Assembly (NCBI RefSeq): GCF_000242895.2 | Contig: NC_021171.1 | Location: forward strand, 272,001-336,000 | DNA from: Bacillus sp. 1NLA3E | GTDB taxonomy: Bacteria; Bacillota; Bacilli; Bacillales; Cytobacillaceae | Direction: 5' to 3' | DNA length: 64,000 nucleotides | Shown: positions 1 through 7,373 of the stretch, piece after piece | Position numbering within the stretch: the first letter of the stretch is position 1 | Layout of the letters: each line of letters opens with the position of its first letter | Program-made: the position numbers and the translations under genes | The notes under the pieces: model-generated | Told to the model about the DNA's origin: nothing | Databases searched by the model: none | Seen by the model: the letters and a program-made list of their open reading frames with translations, nothing else

Positions 1-1
1 T

Positions 2-511
2 TCGGCTATAAAAAATGACATCATCCCTCAGATTATCGACAAATTAAAAGAGGTAGATTTATTGCAGATTGGGAAAGACATCATAAATGGGCTTATAAAA
101 GGTATCGGAAGCATGGTTGGCGCAGTCGCAAAAAAAATTGGTGAAGTTGCTGGGAACATTAAAGACACAATTACTGGTGCACTCGGTATTCACTCTCCAT
201 CTCGCTGGATGCGTGACATGATTGGTAAAAACATTCCTCTAGGAATGGCTATTGGTATTGAGGCAGAGAGTGGCAGTGTTATAGATTCATTGAATTCACT
301 GGCAAAGGATACTCAGAAATTTGCTACACAATTACTTCAACCACCAGATTTACCATCATTATCAAATCAAGCTTTAAGTCATGAAATTGCTCACCAATCA
401 AGTAATGGCCAGCCTATTTACATTGAAATGGACGGACGAATTGTGGCAAAGGGTATCATGCCTCATGCGGTAAATGAAATCAGGCAAAAGACCGGAATTA
501 AGTTTAATTAA
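2..511 (+). CDS. Phage tail tape measure protein, C-terminal end (partial)
   Basis: The frame is open from base 2, so this is the 3' end of a longer gene cut by the window edge; the TTG at 62 is only an internal codon. The residues include an amphipathic stretch, then GALGIHSPSRWMRDMIGKNI, the motif typical of the C-terminal part of siphovirus and PBSX-type tape measure proteins, followed by a Gly-rich segment. Tape measure proteins set tail length and are ejected with the DNA. Its place directly before the hub-like gene fits the normal tail order. The product is inferred from the motif and the context. Confidence 0.8.
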   Translation, partial: SAIKNDIIPQIIDKLKEVDLLQIGKDIINGLIKGIGSMVGAVAKKIGEVAGNIKDTITGALGIHSPSRWMRDMIGKNIPLGMAIGIEAESGSVIDSLNSLAKDTQKFATQLLQPPDLPSLSNQALSHEIAHQSSNGQPIYIEMDGRIVAKGIMPHAVNEIRQKTGIKFN

Positions 512-526
512 AAGGAGGGGCGCTTG

Positions 527-2833
527 ATGATTATTAAGATTGCGGGCGCAACCGTTGATTATCAACAGGGGAGCATTGATATCGATGATGCCATCGGAGC
601 ACGATCAACGGCCTCTTTTTCGATTATCGACAGGGATGGAACACAAAGTTATTCAAAAGGGGAACAGGTAGGAATTTTTAACCAATTACCCTCTTACGAT
701 TCAATCACAGCCAACTACGTGGGGAAAATAGCAGGAAGTGTTATTGAGAACGGAAATATCATGAAATATGCAAGTAGTGCTACATTATCTGCTCCGTCAG
801 CATTTGCTACCGAGGGTACTCAAGCACACTACGATTCTTCTGAAGCTTTGGATGGTTCTTTGTTCAACGCTGCAACAACGACTTCAGGCGCTATGAGACA
901 AGTTCTATATCGGTTTGATATTATCCGTGCATTGACCGACAAATACGGTTCAGCGGTTTGGCAAGGTAAAACTGCTTTATCAGATAAGATTGCATTAGCG
1001 AAAACATATATTAGTGGATGGACAGCGAACTGGTACGGATGGGGAAGTTCTCCAACTGGTAACAAAGCTTATTTTGCTGTTTATTCTTCTGTATGGGGGA
1101 CAACTAAGTCACATACAAACGGTACGGTTACTAAATTGTCGATTCCGTCTACATCGACAACTTTTATTGATGCGTACGGTTATATCAATCTTATCGCCTA
1201 TGCTGACCCAAGTGACGGAGTAACAGCAAGCTATGTGAGAACAGACTATATTGAACTAATAATAGGTTTGAATCCTGATGCTACGCTGGATAAGGTCTTC
1301 GGCGGTGTTATCGATAAACCGGTTAGTAAATATTTAAGTGTGTCTAGTAATGCCAAAGTTCATAATATCCAATGTGTGGATAATCTGTTTATCACGGATA
1401 AACGGAATATTGCCAAGGTTTATACGAATATGTTAGCCGGTGATATCGTTAAGGACATATTGACCAATTACTTATCAATAGAGGGTATTACCACAGGAGT
1501 CATCCAGGACGGGCCGACCGTTACAGAAGCTGTATTCAACTATATTAGCGTCACAAGAGTACTTGAACGCTTAGCTGAGATTGCTGGATTCGAATTCAAC
1601 GTAGACAAGGATAAGAAGTTACAGTTTTTCCACCGGGCAACGAATTACAATAGCACCGTCATTACGGAAACAAGCGATATTAAAAACGTTTCTGTTGAGC
1701 CGGTAGCGGAGGATTACCGAAATAAGCAATACATCAAAGCAGGGATGGATACCACTGATCCGCAAACTCGAACATTCAAGGGGGACGGTACCACCAAAAC
1801 TTTTACACTGGATTATCCCATGGCAAAAGTTCCAACTATCTCTGTAAATGGGTCTGCTAAAACAGTAGGGATTAAGGGAGTCGATTCCGGAAAAGATTTC
1901 TATTGGAACAAAGGCGAAAATATTATCTCCCAAGATGATGCAGGATCTCCTTTGACAAGCTCCCAAACATTATCCGTCACTTACCAAGGCTTGTTTAACA
2001 TCGTGGCAGTTTCCTATGATGATACAGAAATCTCAAGAATGAAGAATCTTGACGGAACGAGCGGAATCTATGAAGAAGTTACTGACGATATGTACATTAC
2101 CAGTCGTGAAGCTGCTTTTGATGATGCAGCGTCAAAACTTGCCAGATACGCGAAAGTTGGACGGAGAATTACATTTGATACAAAAATAACAGGTTTAATG
2201 TCCGGCCAATTAATTCGAATGAATCTAGCAAGCTATAGCATTGATGATTTTTACTTGATAGAGAGCTCAAAAGCCACAGAGCTAGGAACCAATGACGGCA
2301 GGATGATTTATTCCGTATCTGTTGTAGATGGATCTGCAACAGGGGGATGGGCGAACTTCTTTAAACAGCTGGCCAACAAGGGAGAAGCCTTTGTCCTCCG
2401 AGAAAATATTCAAGAGAATGAAATTCTATCGACATTGCAGACTTTTTCAAAGACTTGGACGCAAGCGGAACAGCCAAACATTTTCGCGAAAATTTACCCA
2501 GGTTCTGCGATTATGCCTGGTTCTAGCCTATATCCTTCTTTTGAAGACGCAGACAGAGTTAAATACTTAGTTTTCTATAATTCAAGCAGTGTAGAATTGT
2601 TTAGAAAACCGATTACCAAGCAAACCACAACAAGTACAAGCATTGTTTCAACTACCTATATCGCCCCGTATGAAGCCAATAATATCGCGATTGGTTCGGT
2701 AGGATGGATTGGAGGAGCAACGGCAAATGCAAACGCAGGAACGGGTTTAATTGTTGATAAACAAACATTTATCAAAACGAAAACGACCTTAGAAAGCCTT
2801 CAAATCGATAAGACAGATACGAAAGGATGGTGA
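527..2833 (+). CDS. Phage tail/baseplate hub-like protein (768 aa)
   Basis: A long structural gene right after the tape measure gene. I start at the ATG at 527, which has an AGGAGG at 513-518 with 8-bp spacing; a TTG one codon upstream is too close to the ribosome binding site. The middle part (about residues 280-390, with KVHNIQCVDNLFITDK and FNVDKDKKLQFFHRAT) looks like the hub or late-control fold used for tail attachment and cell-wall penetration. The N-terminal 250 residues resemble beta-rich carbohydrate-binding modules. The C-terminal part is a beta-rich module of unknown role. The likely job is distal tail or baseplate assembly and host contact. Family assignment is by position and motif only. 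Confidence 0.65.
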   Translation: MIIKIAGATVDYQQGSIDIDDAIGARSTASFSIIDRDGTQSYSKGEQVGIFNQLPSYDSITANYVGKIAGSVIENGNIMKYASSATLSAPSAFATEGTQAHYDSSEALDGSLFNAATTTSGAMRQVLYRFDIIRALTDKYGSAVWQGKTALSDKIALAKTYISGWTANWYGWGSSPTGNKAYFAVYSSVWGTTKSHTNGTVTKLSIPSTSTTFIDAYGYINLIAYADPSDGVTASYVRTDYIELIIGLNPDATLDKVFGGVIDKPVSKYLSVSSNAKVHNIQCVDNLFITDKRNIAKVYTNMLAGDIVKDILTNYLSIEGITTGVIQDGPTVTEAVFNYISVTRVLERLAEIAGFEFNVDKDKKLQFFHRATNYNSTVITETSDIKNVSVEPVAEDYRNKQYIKAGMDTTDPQTRTFKGDGTTKTFTLDYPMAKVPTISVNGSAKTVGIKGVDSGKDFYWNKGENIISQDDAGSPLTSSQTLSVTYQGLFNIVAVSYDDTEISRMKNLDGTSGIYEEVTDDMYITSREAAFDDAASKLARYAKVGRRITFDTKITGLMSGQLIRMNLASYSIDDFYLIESSKATELGTNDGRMIYSVSVVDGSATGGWANFFKQLANKGEAFVLRENIQENEILSTLQTFSKTWTQAEQPNIFAKIYPGSAIMPGSSLYPSFEDADRVKYLVFYNSSSVELFRKPITKQTTTSTSIVSTTYIAPYEANNIAIGSVGWIGGATANANAGTGLIVDKQTFIKTKTTLESLQIDKTDTKGW

Positions 2834-2837
2834 TACG

Positions 2838-3350
2838 ATGCCTTACACTAAAACTAATTGGATAGATGGAACTACACCGATTACGGCAGCAAAGTTAAAC
2901 AACATGGAAAATGCAATTGAGGCTTTGGATCTGAACCCAAAATTAAAAGATTATAAAGCATGGTACACTACGAGTGCAGGTAAAACGTTGGCATCTACTA
3001 CATGGACACGACTTACTTTCAATGTCGCAAAAGCAAATGCTGGTGGGATGTATAAAACAGGTGATACATTCGCCATTCAGAAAACAGGATGGCATAGATT
3101 CGCGGCAAACATTCTTGTCCATCTCCAAATGGGTGTAGGAGTTTATGTAGAAGTTTGGAAAATAGGTGATGCTGCAGTTAAACATAGAATAATCGGAGTA
3201 CTAGCTGTCACTGGTGAAAGTTGGAATAGTCCAAGTGGAGAAGGTCTAATTTACTGCACTCAGGGAGAGGAATATGAATTTGTCATTCAGCAGACCAGCT
3301 CTGATAGTAGACCATTAAATGCTTATAATTGTTTAGTAGAGCTTGTGTAA
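2838..3350 (+). CDS. Tail fibre / receptor-binding-like protein
   Basis: A 170-aa protein beginning MPYTKTNWIDGTTPITAAKL, the N-terminal motif seen on many Bacillus phage tail fibre and appendage proteins, where it anchors the protein to the baseplate. The rest is a beta-rich C1q/TNF-like pattern (aromatic residues, then GDTFAIQKTGWHRFAANI), the type of trimeric head that binds the host surface. It starts 4 bp after the previous stop and ends just before the XkdW-like gene, so it is in the tail operon. A role in adsorption is inferred. Confidence 0.65.
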   Translation: MPYTKTNWIDGTTPITAAKLNNMENAIEALDLNPKLKDYKAWYTTSAGKTLASTTWTRLTFNVAKANAGGMYKTGDTFAIQKTGWHRFAANILVHLQMGVGVYVEVWKIGDAAVKHRIIGVLAVTGESWNSPSGEGLIYCTQGEEYEFVIQQTSSDSRPLNAYNCLVELV

Positions 3351-3361
3351 GGAGTGGTGAT

Positions 3362-3634
3362 ATGAATTTATTTAAATGCATTATATATCTGCATCCGAGT
3401 TTGGAAGCTAATAAAGATTTTATACTAAAGGATGACGGAACTGGTCCATACATCCTTGAATGGAATGCAGATTTACCTATTCCAAACGAGGCAGAAATCA
3501 TCCAAGCATGGGAACAAATTAAGGACATACCAGATCCAGAACCGCCATTAACTCCACTTGAACAGCTGCAAAAAAAGCAAGAACTTATGCAGCAAGCCAT
3601 TGATGATCTTATCCTTTCAGGAGGTGTCTTTTAA
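3362..3634 (+). CDS. XkdW-like small tail protein
   Basis: Start chosen at 3362 because AAGGAGTGG lies just before it; a longer reading from 3329 would overlap the previous gene. The 90-aa product starts MNLFKCIIYLHPSLEANKDF and ends in an acidic, proline-rich linker and a short helix, LEQLQKKQELMQQAIDDLIL. Size, composition and the position directly before an XkdX gene match XkdW of the PBSX tail cluster, whose function is unknown. Its stop overlaps the next start (TAATG), which suggests translational coupling. Confidence 0.6.
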   Translation: MNLFKCIIYLHPSLEANKDFILKDDGTGPYILEWNADLPIPNEAEIIQAWEQIKDIPDPEPPLTPLEQLQKKQELMQQAIDDLILSGGVF

Positions 3635-3771
3635 TGGCAGCATACATGGCTCAGCGAATCATAGATGGTGCATACACATACGATTATGTTTTATCAAAGC
3701 GTTTAGACCTCAAAGAAGGGATTGACGCTTATTTAATTTCTCAAGGTAGAGAAGATTTAATTACACAATAA
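3634..3771 (+). CDS. XkdX-family protein (45 aa)
   Basis: A 45-aa ORF starting in the TAATG overlap with the XkdW-like gene. It reads MAAYMAQRIIDGAYTYDYVL and ends ISQGREDLITQ. A short protein with an ALA/AAR-rich start, a YDYV core and a GREDL-type end is the pattern of XkdX of PBSX-type prophages, which always follows XkdW. The gene is too short for most ORF callers. Its function is unknown; the operon position points to tail structure or assembly. Confidence 0.75.
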   Translation: MAAYMAQRIIDGAYTYDYVLSKRLDLKEGIDAYLISQGREDLITQ

Positions 3772-3784
3772 GGAGGTATTACAA

Positions 3785-4282
3785 ATGCCAGATATAAATC
3801 AGTACATGCCTCGAAGCGGCCGAGTAATAAAAGAAGATGGCACGGTAGTCAACGAGGCAAATGGGAACAATGCTGATGGTAGTCGCAATGTCTCACTATC
3901 TGGGAGTAATGTTCCAGATACAAGTCCCGTACCACAGAAGATTGTTAAACGAAAACAGACAACGATGCAAACTCATAACGCGGTAAGTGTACCTGCTAAT
4001 AATACTTCCATGGGTACTTGGATAGATACTGATGGATATACTGATATTGGGTTAACCTTGATACAAGATGCTACATCTATTTCTGATGTACGTATTTATT
4101 GGTCAAATGATAATAGCACTATACAAGGTGCAGAAACGGTGATAGCCAGTGGAAACCCAACCTATGCCAATACAAGGGCAGGATTAACATCTACTAAAGC
4201 TAGGTATGCGAAAATAGGAATAACGAACGGTGATGCTACAAACCCACATACTATGAGCGTGTGGGCTTATTTAAAAGCTTAG
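3785..4282 (+). CDS. Phage structural protein, probable tail appendage
   Basis: A 165-aa protein with AAGGAGG at 3771-3777 before its ATG. The first 60 residues are polar and Gly/Asn/Ser-rich (a flexible linker with RVIKEDGTVVNEANGNNADG). The rest is a compact beta-sandwich pattern with WIDTDGYTDIGLTLI and ARYAKIGITNGD, as found in small carbohydrate-binding or fibre-tip domains of Bacillus phages. It continues the tail operon. No exact family is recognised; a role as decoration or receptor binding is inferred. Confidence 0.5.
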   Translation: MPDINQYMPRSGRVIKEDGTVVNEANGNNADGSRNVSLSGSNVPDTSPVPQKIVKRKQTTMQTHNAVSVPANNTSMGTWIDTDGYTDIGLTLIQDATSISDVRIYWSNDNSTIQGAETVIASGNPTYANTRAGLTSTKARYAKIGITNGDATNPHTMSVWAYLKA

Positions 4283-4295
4283 GAGGTTTTAAGTA

Positions 4296-4511
4296 ATGGT
4301 AAAAACACCACCAGAAGTAAACGGTATTATGGATTTAACTGACCAAGAAAAAGCAAATATAAAAGTAAAATTACAGATGATTAAAGCTGGTTTTGTTGCA
4401 TCCGATGACCAACAAGCACCAGATACATTTTATATCACTGCAACATATAATCAGCAAAATCCAACTACACCTATAAACGGTGATACATGCGAAATGTTAT
4501 TAGGTAACTAA
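4296..4511 (+). CDS. Small phage protein, unknown function
   Basis: A 71-aa acidic protein (MVKTPPEVNGIMDLTDQEKA) preceded by TAGGAGG. It has a predicted helix followed by a short beta part and is the last gene of the tail operon before the 4535 hairpin. It has no signal or membrane segment and I recognise no motif. Position suggests a minor structural or assembly protein. Confidence 0.5.
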   Translation: MVKTPPEVNGIMDLTDQEKANIKVKLQMIKAGFVASDDQQAPDTFYITATYNQQNPTTPINGDTCEMLLGN

Positions 4512-4534
4512 CGACGTTCTAGAGTGAGATAAGA

Positions 4535-4556
4535 AAGGAGCTAAAATTAGCTCCTT
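4535..4556. terminator. Bidirectional hairpin between tail operon and Abi-alpha gene
   Basis: AAGGAGCT and AGCTCCTT form a perfect 8-bp stem with loop AAAATT. It sits between two convergent genes and can end transcription from both sides. Confidence 0.65.
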
Positions 4557-4562
4557 ATAGAA

Positions 4563-5351
4563 TTATTGTTGCTTAATGCATGCTTCATAAAACTGTTTAC
4601 CGAATGGTGTTGGATTAAGATATCCCGTAATAATTCTTGGAGATCCTAAATTTGGCGCTTCTTGAATCGCAGTTTTAATAATAGAATGATCATTTAAACG
4701 TTTATATACATCTTTCTCTTTCAAAGTTACATTTTCTGTATTTATTAATCCCAACCTGCGAAGATTTTCTAGGTAATTCGGAAGAAGTTCCCAATGGTCA
4801 ATCGCTACATCTTCACCTAAAATGGTGAAATTTCTAACTAATTCAAGATAACTATCATCTTTTAGCATAGCTCTTACACTAATAATTGGGTGGTAGTTAA
4901 CTCCAATGCCTCTTAATAATTTTGCTTCATCAGATGTTATTTGTTTTAATATTTCTATAAACGAAGGATGCGCTTTAGAAGATGTATATTTATCCATTGA
5001 TGTTGCAAGCAGATTAGCAAATAACTCTCTTAGTTCTACATTATGTCCAGTAAACCGTAATGCTTCTAAGGTTGGTCCGGCAATAGTAACATCTGGTGGA
5101 ACAATATTTTCTTTTGGTTTACTTTTAAATCTTTTTTCTAATGCTGGTTGGATGTAGCCTTTGATTTGCTCGTATCCCCAAACCAATCCAGATATTGGGG
5201 ACAAAGCTATATTTATTGTTTTAGATAATGTTTGTAGGCCTTTACCTAATTCTTGTGCAGCGGGTTGAAGCAAATCTTCATAAACTGGGACTGCCTCAAC
5301 TATTCCTCTAACGGAATCTGCAGTGTCTTTGATAATGTTATTGTTAGTCAT
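4563..5351 (-). CDS. Abi-alpha (DUF4393) family protein, copy 1
   Basis: A 262-aa protein whose N-terminus carries GIVEAVPVYEDLLQPAAQEL and then an amphipathic region (INIALSPISGLVWGYEQIK), the pattern of the Abi_alpha / DUF4393 family that is linked by name to abortive phage infection. The middle holds ALRFTGHNVELRELFANLLA and KAHPSFIEILKQITSDEAKL; the C-terminal 90 residues are variable and may sense a trigger. A second gene (18023-18820) matches the first 170 residues closely and diverges after that. It runs against the tail operon and diverges from a 48-aa hydrophobic ORF. Prophage-borne exclusion of other phages is inferred, not shown. Confidence 0.75.
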   Translation of the reverse strand: MTNNNIIKDTADSVRGIVEAVPVYEDLLQPAAQELGKGLQTLSKTINIALSPISGLVWGYEQIKGYIQPALEKRFKSKPKENIVPPDVTIAGPTLEALRFTGHNVELRELFANLLATSMDKYTSSKAHPSFIEILKQITSDEAKLLRGIGVNYHPIISVRAMLKDDSYLELVRNFTILGEDVAIDHWELLPNYLENLRRLGLINTENVTLKEKDVYKRLNDHSIIKTAIQEAPNLGSPRIITGYLNPTPFGKQFYEACIKQQ

Positions 5352-5371
5352 GGTTTTTTCACCTCGATTCT

Positions 5372-5397
5372 CTAGTAAGATAATAAAATTTTACTAG
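5372..5397. promoter_or_regulatory. Conserved palindrome between Abi-alpha and micro-ORF
   Basis: Arms CTAGTAA (5372-5378) and TTACTAG (5391-5397) with a 12-bp AT-rich centre. The same 26-bp element, with one base changed in the centre, lies in the same place beside Abi-alpha copy 2 (18838-18863). It sits between divergent starts, so it is a good candidate for a shared operator or promoter. Confidence 0.6.
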
Positions 5398-5428
5398 AAT
5401 ATTACATTTAAAGATAGGAGGTTATTAT

Positions 5429-5575
5429 ATGGGAGATAAATCGTTAGTTTCGATAATGATATTTAACATCTGCTTATTAGGGCTAATTGGTTGGAGTATT
5501 TGGTTTCTAAAGTCACCCATTCCCTTTTTAGGTTTACTTTGTCTCTTTAAATACAGAAAAATCCCGGCTGATTAA
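5429..5575 (+). CDS. Micro-protein beside Abi-alpha, one membrane segment (48 aa)
   Basis: Begins MGDKSLVSIMIFNICLLGLI, continues GWSIWFLKSPIPFLGLLCLF and ends KYRKIPAD. AGGAGG at 5416-5421 has 7-bp spacing to the ATG. The peptide is strongly hydrophobic with a basic end, as in small membrane proteins or type I toxins. A homologue lies in the same divergent place next to Abi-alpha copy 2, and the changes between the two include many silent third-position changes (Ser, Cys, Leu and Gly codons), which argues that it is translated. The last codons lie inside a terminator stem. Function is unknown; a partner of Abi-alpha is inferred. Confidence 0.6.
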   Translation: MGDKSLVSIMIFNICLLGLIGWSIWFLKSPIPFLGLLCLFKYRKIPAD

Positions 5576-5585
5576 CAGCCGGGAT
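5561..5585 (-). terminator. Terminator overlapping two gene ends
   Basis: ATCCCGGCTG and CAGCCGGGAT form a perfect 10-bp stem around ATTAA. On the minus strand it is followed by a T-run (TTTTTC), so it ends the XRE gene; the same DNA codes the last residues of the micro-protein on the other strand. Confidence 0.75.
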
Positions 5586-5808
5586 CATCTTTTTCTAGCA
5601 CAAGAACATCTGATATTTTACAGTCAAATACTTCACAAATTTTAGCCAGGTTATTCAATGGAAATCGATGTGTCTTGTTCCTACACATTTCATTAATTAG
5701 CGGCTGCCTAATATCGGTTAACCTGGCTAATTCGTGTTGAGACATTCCTCTTTCAGAAAGTATCTGATCAAGCTTTATGATTATTTTCATAGGTCGAGAA
5801 TGTGACAT
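5572..5808 (-). CDS. XRE-family Cro/CI-type regulator (78 aa)
   Basis: A single helix-turn-helix domain: LDQILSERGMSQHELARLTD, then IRQPLINEMCRN as the recognition helix, and LAKICEVFDCKISDVLVLE. This is the compact Cro / YozG type with almost no extra domain. The start may instead be the Met at 5790 (MKIIIKLDQIL), since the first six residues have no homology feel and neither start has a strong ribosome binding site. It diverges from the DUF4145 gene, and a perfect palindrome lies between them (5874-5898), a likely operator. It could regulate that gene or itself. Confidence 0.8.
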   Translation of the reverse strand: MSHSRPMKIIIKLDQILSERGMSQHELARLTDIRQPLINEMCRNKTHRFPLNNLAKICEVFDCKISDVLVLEKDDPGC

Positions 5809-5873
5809 TTAAGGTTGTATGCGAGAAGGTAGCCAAATAACAAATTCTAATGTGGGGATATTTTTTTGTTAGG

Positions 5874-5898
5874 TTTTATTCTATTTGGTAGAATAAAA
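5874..5898. promoter_or_regulatory. Palindromic operator candidate before DUF4145 gene
   Basis: TTTTATTCTA and TAGAATAAAA are perfect 10-bp arms around TTTGG. It lies between divergent XRE and DUF4145 genes, 21 bp before the latter's ATG, the place expected for a repressor site. Confidence 0.55.
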
Positions 5899-5919
5899 TG
5901 TAAAAAGGAATGAAACTTT

Positions 5920-6591
5920 ATGTCACAGCAAATAAAAGTTTTTAATAATGGAAATGCTCATATAGTAAATGTGAATTCCTTTCCAGATGAGTGTGGGATT
6001 TGTCATAAAAATGTGAATCCAATCGTTATAGGCAGTGCTTTTGTTCGTGGAGACCACCTAAATGGAAATCTTGAAGTCGCATTTCAATGCACTAATCTGA
6101 AATGTAACAGTCTAATAATCGGGTACTATCATAGGATCTCAGGTCCGGGTTCAAGTTTAAAATTAGAGAAACATGCCCCAATTAATCCTATAAAGAGAGA
6201 ATTTGATGAGGAAATAAAAAAAATATCCAATAATTTTTTAACAATTTATAATCAAGCTCATTTTGCTGATCAGATTGGTTTAACAATGATTTCTGGTATT
6301 GGGTATAGAAAAGCTTTGGAATTTCTTGTTAAAGATTATTTTATATTCTTAGATTCTGAAAATGAAGAGTCAATAGTTAAACTTCCACTGGTGCAATGTA
6401 TTAATCAGTTAGAAAACCAAAGAATTAAAGAGATTGCAAAGAGAGCAACATGGATTGGCAATGACGAAGCACATTATAAAAGAAAATGGGAAGATAAAGA
6501 TGTTACTGATTTAAAAAGGCTTATTGAGATTACCGTCCATTTTATCGCTTTAGATGTTTCTGCACAAAAGTATTTAGAGGAAATGAGTTAA
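5920..6591 (+). CDS. DUF4145 protein with N-terminal zinc ribbon
   Basis: A 223-aa protein. Residues 24-64 hold CGIC and CTNLKC, two cysteine pairs of a zinc ribbon. Residues 125-200 carry the DUF4145 helical core with YRKALEFLVKDYF and ATWIGNDEAHYKRKWEDKD, where the GN-x-AH type signature is clear. DUF4145 domains occur alone and in restriction enzymes and other defence genes, but their biochemical role is not known. The gene is transcribed away from an XRE regulator with an operator-like palindrome between. It is probably a prophage accessory (moron) gene. Confidence 0.75.
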   Translation: MSQQIKVFNNGNAHIVNVNSFPDECGICHKNVNPIVIGSAFVRGDHLNGNLEVAFQCTNLKCNSLIIGYYHRISGPGSSLKLEKHAPINPIKREFDEEIKKISNNFLTIYNQAHFADQIGLTMISGIGYRKALEFLVKDYFIFLDSENEESIVKLPLVQCINQLENQRIKEIAKRATWIGNDEAHYKRKWEDKDVTDLKRLIEITVHFIALDVSAQKYLEEMS

Positions 6592-6604
6592 GGGAGGTAA
6601 TAAT

Positions 6605-6748
6605 GTGAGCACATGCAAAAACGCTCAAATTGTTGAAGTTATAAAAGTTGTTGCAATTGAAGGAACTGGGCAATCAAAAGATGATCAAATTAAAGAAGTG
6701 ATTCAGTATTGGTCTAAAGAAGGTCAACTATTGTTTATTAAAAAATAA
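6605..6748 (+). CDS. Small phage protein (47 aa)
   Basis: A GTG-started ORF with AGGGAGG at 6591-6597. The product begins MSTCKNAQIVEVIKVVAIEG and ends YWSKEGQLLFIKK, a compact beta-alpha-beta pattern seen in small Bacillus phage proteins that lie near the lysis genes. It is followed at once by a terminator. Function is unknown. Confidence 0.6.
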   Translation: MSTCKNAQIVEVIKVVAIEGTGQSKDDQIKEVIQYWSKEGQLLFIKK

Positions 6749-6754
6749 GTTATT

Positions 6755-6783
6755 GAAAGAGTCCTAACTGGGGCTCTTTTTAT
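6755..6783 (+). terminator. Intrinsic terminator before the lysis genes
   Basis: GAAAGAGTCC and GGGGCTCTTTTT pair with a short TAACT loop and run into Ts. It separates the 47-aa gene from the lysis cassette. Confidence 0.75.
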
Positions 6784-6808
6784 TTTGCTAAAAGGAAGGT
6801 GAAAGCCG

Positions 6809-7078
6809 TTGCACATTACACAAATGTCAGACATTACTGGATTAATTGCAGTACTAAGCTTTGTAGGTGGTATTATCATGTTTCTTTTTAAAAAGGTCGT
6901 CATCGAGCCGTTACAAAAATCAATAGATACACTTAACAAAACAATCGAAGGTTTTAAAGAAACGGCTGAAAGGAGAATGGAATTAATCGAGCAACGTGTG
7001 GACATCGTGGAAGATCGAACGTCTCGTCAAGAGGAACAAATCAAGTCTATTTTTAAGTCATTGAAGGGAGGTGAGTAA
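6809..7078 (+). CDS. Lysis-cassette membrane coiled-coil protein
   Basis: An 89-aa protein starting at TTG with AAGGAAGGTG upstream. Residues 8-28 form one membrane segment (ITGLIAVLSFVGGIIMFLF); the rest is a charged coiled coil with heptads (IDTLNKTIEGFKETAERRME and LIEQRVDIVEDRTSRQEEQI). Proteins with one membrane segment and a coiled coil directly before the holin are common in Bacillus phages (XhlA/BhlA-like) and help or time lysis. In XhlA of PBSX the membrane segment is at the C-terminus, so this is an analogue rather than a clear homologue. Confidence 0.65.
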   Translation: MHITQMSDITGLIAVLSFVGGIIMFLFKKVVIEPLQKSIDTLNKTIEGFKETAERRMELIEQRVDIVEDRTSRQEEQIKSIFKSLKGGE

Positions 7079-7081
7079 TAA

Positions 7082-7357
7082 ATGAACAGTGAAATTACTC
7101 AATTGCTTATTATTGCCTATGCGATCGTGCCATTCGTGAACGGCCTAGTTGGATTAGTTCGCAAATCGATTCCATCGTTGAAGAGCAAATTTATCCCGTT
7201 AATTTCGTTTGCAATCGGTATTTGTTTAGGGTTTTTCTTATCCTATCTACCGAATGTCGAGTATTCAATCGCCCAAATGTTCCTTGCTGGCGGTATTGCG
7301 GGGATGGCGGCATGTGGAGTTTACGAGATTACCAATGTAAAAGAATCATCTAAATAA
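7082..7357 (+). CDS. Holin
   Basis: A 91-aa protein with three hydrophobic stretches (about residues 7-27, 38-57 and 65-84) separated by short basic loops, and a polar C-terminal tail (ITNVKESSK). AGGGAGGTG lies 7-12 bp before the ATG. Size, topology and place between the coiled-coil protein and the endolysin make it the holin, probably of the type found in Listeria phage A118. It would form holes that trigger lysis. Confidence 0.75.
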   Translation: MNSEITQLLIIAYAIVPFVNGLVGLVRKSIPSLKSKFIPLISFAIGICLGFFLSYLPNVEYSIAQMFLAGGIAGMAACGVYEITNVKESSK

Positions 7358-7373
7358 AAGGGGATGGGATAAA

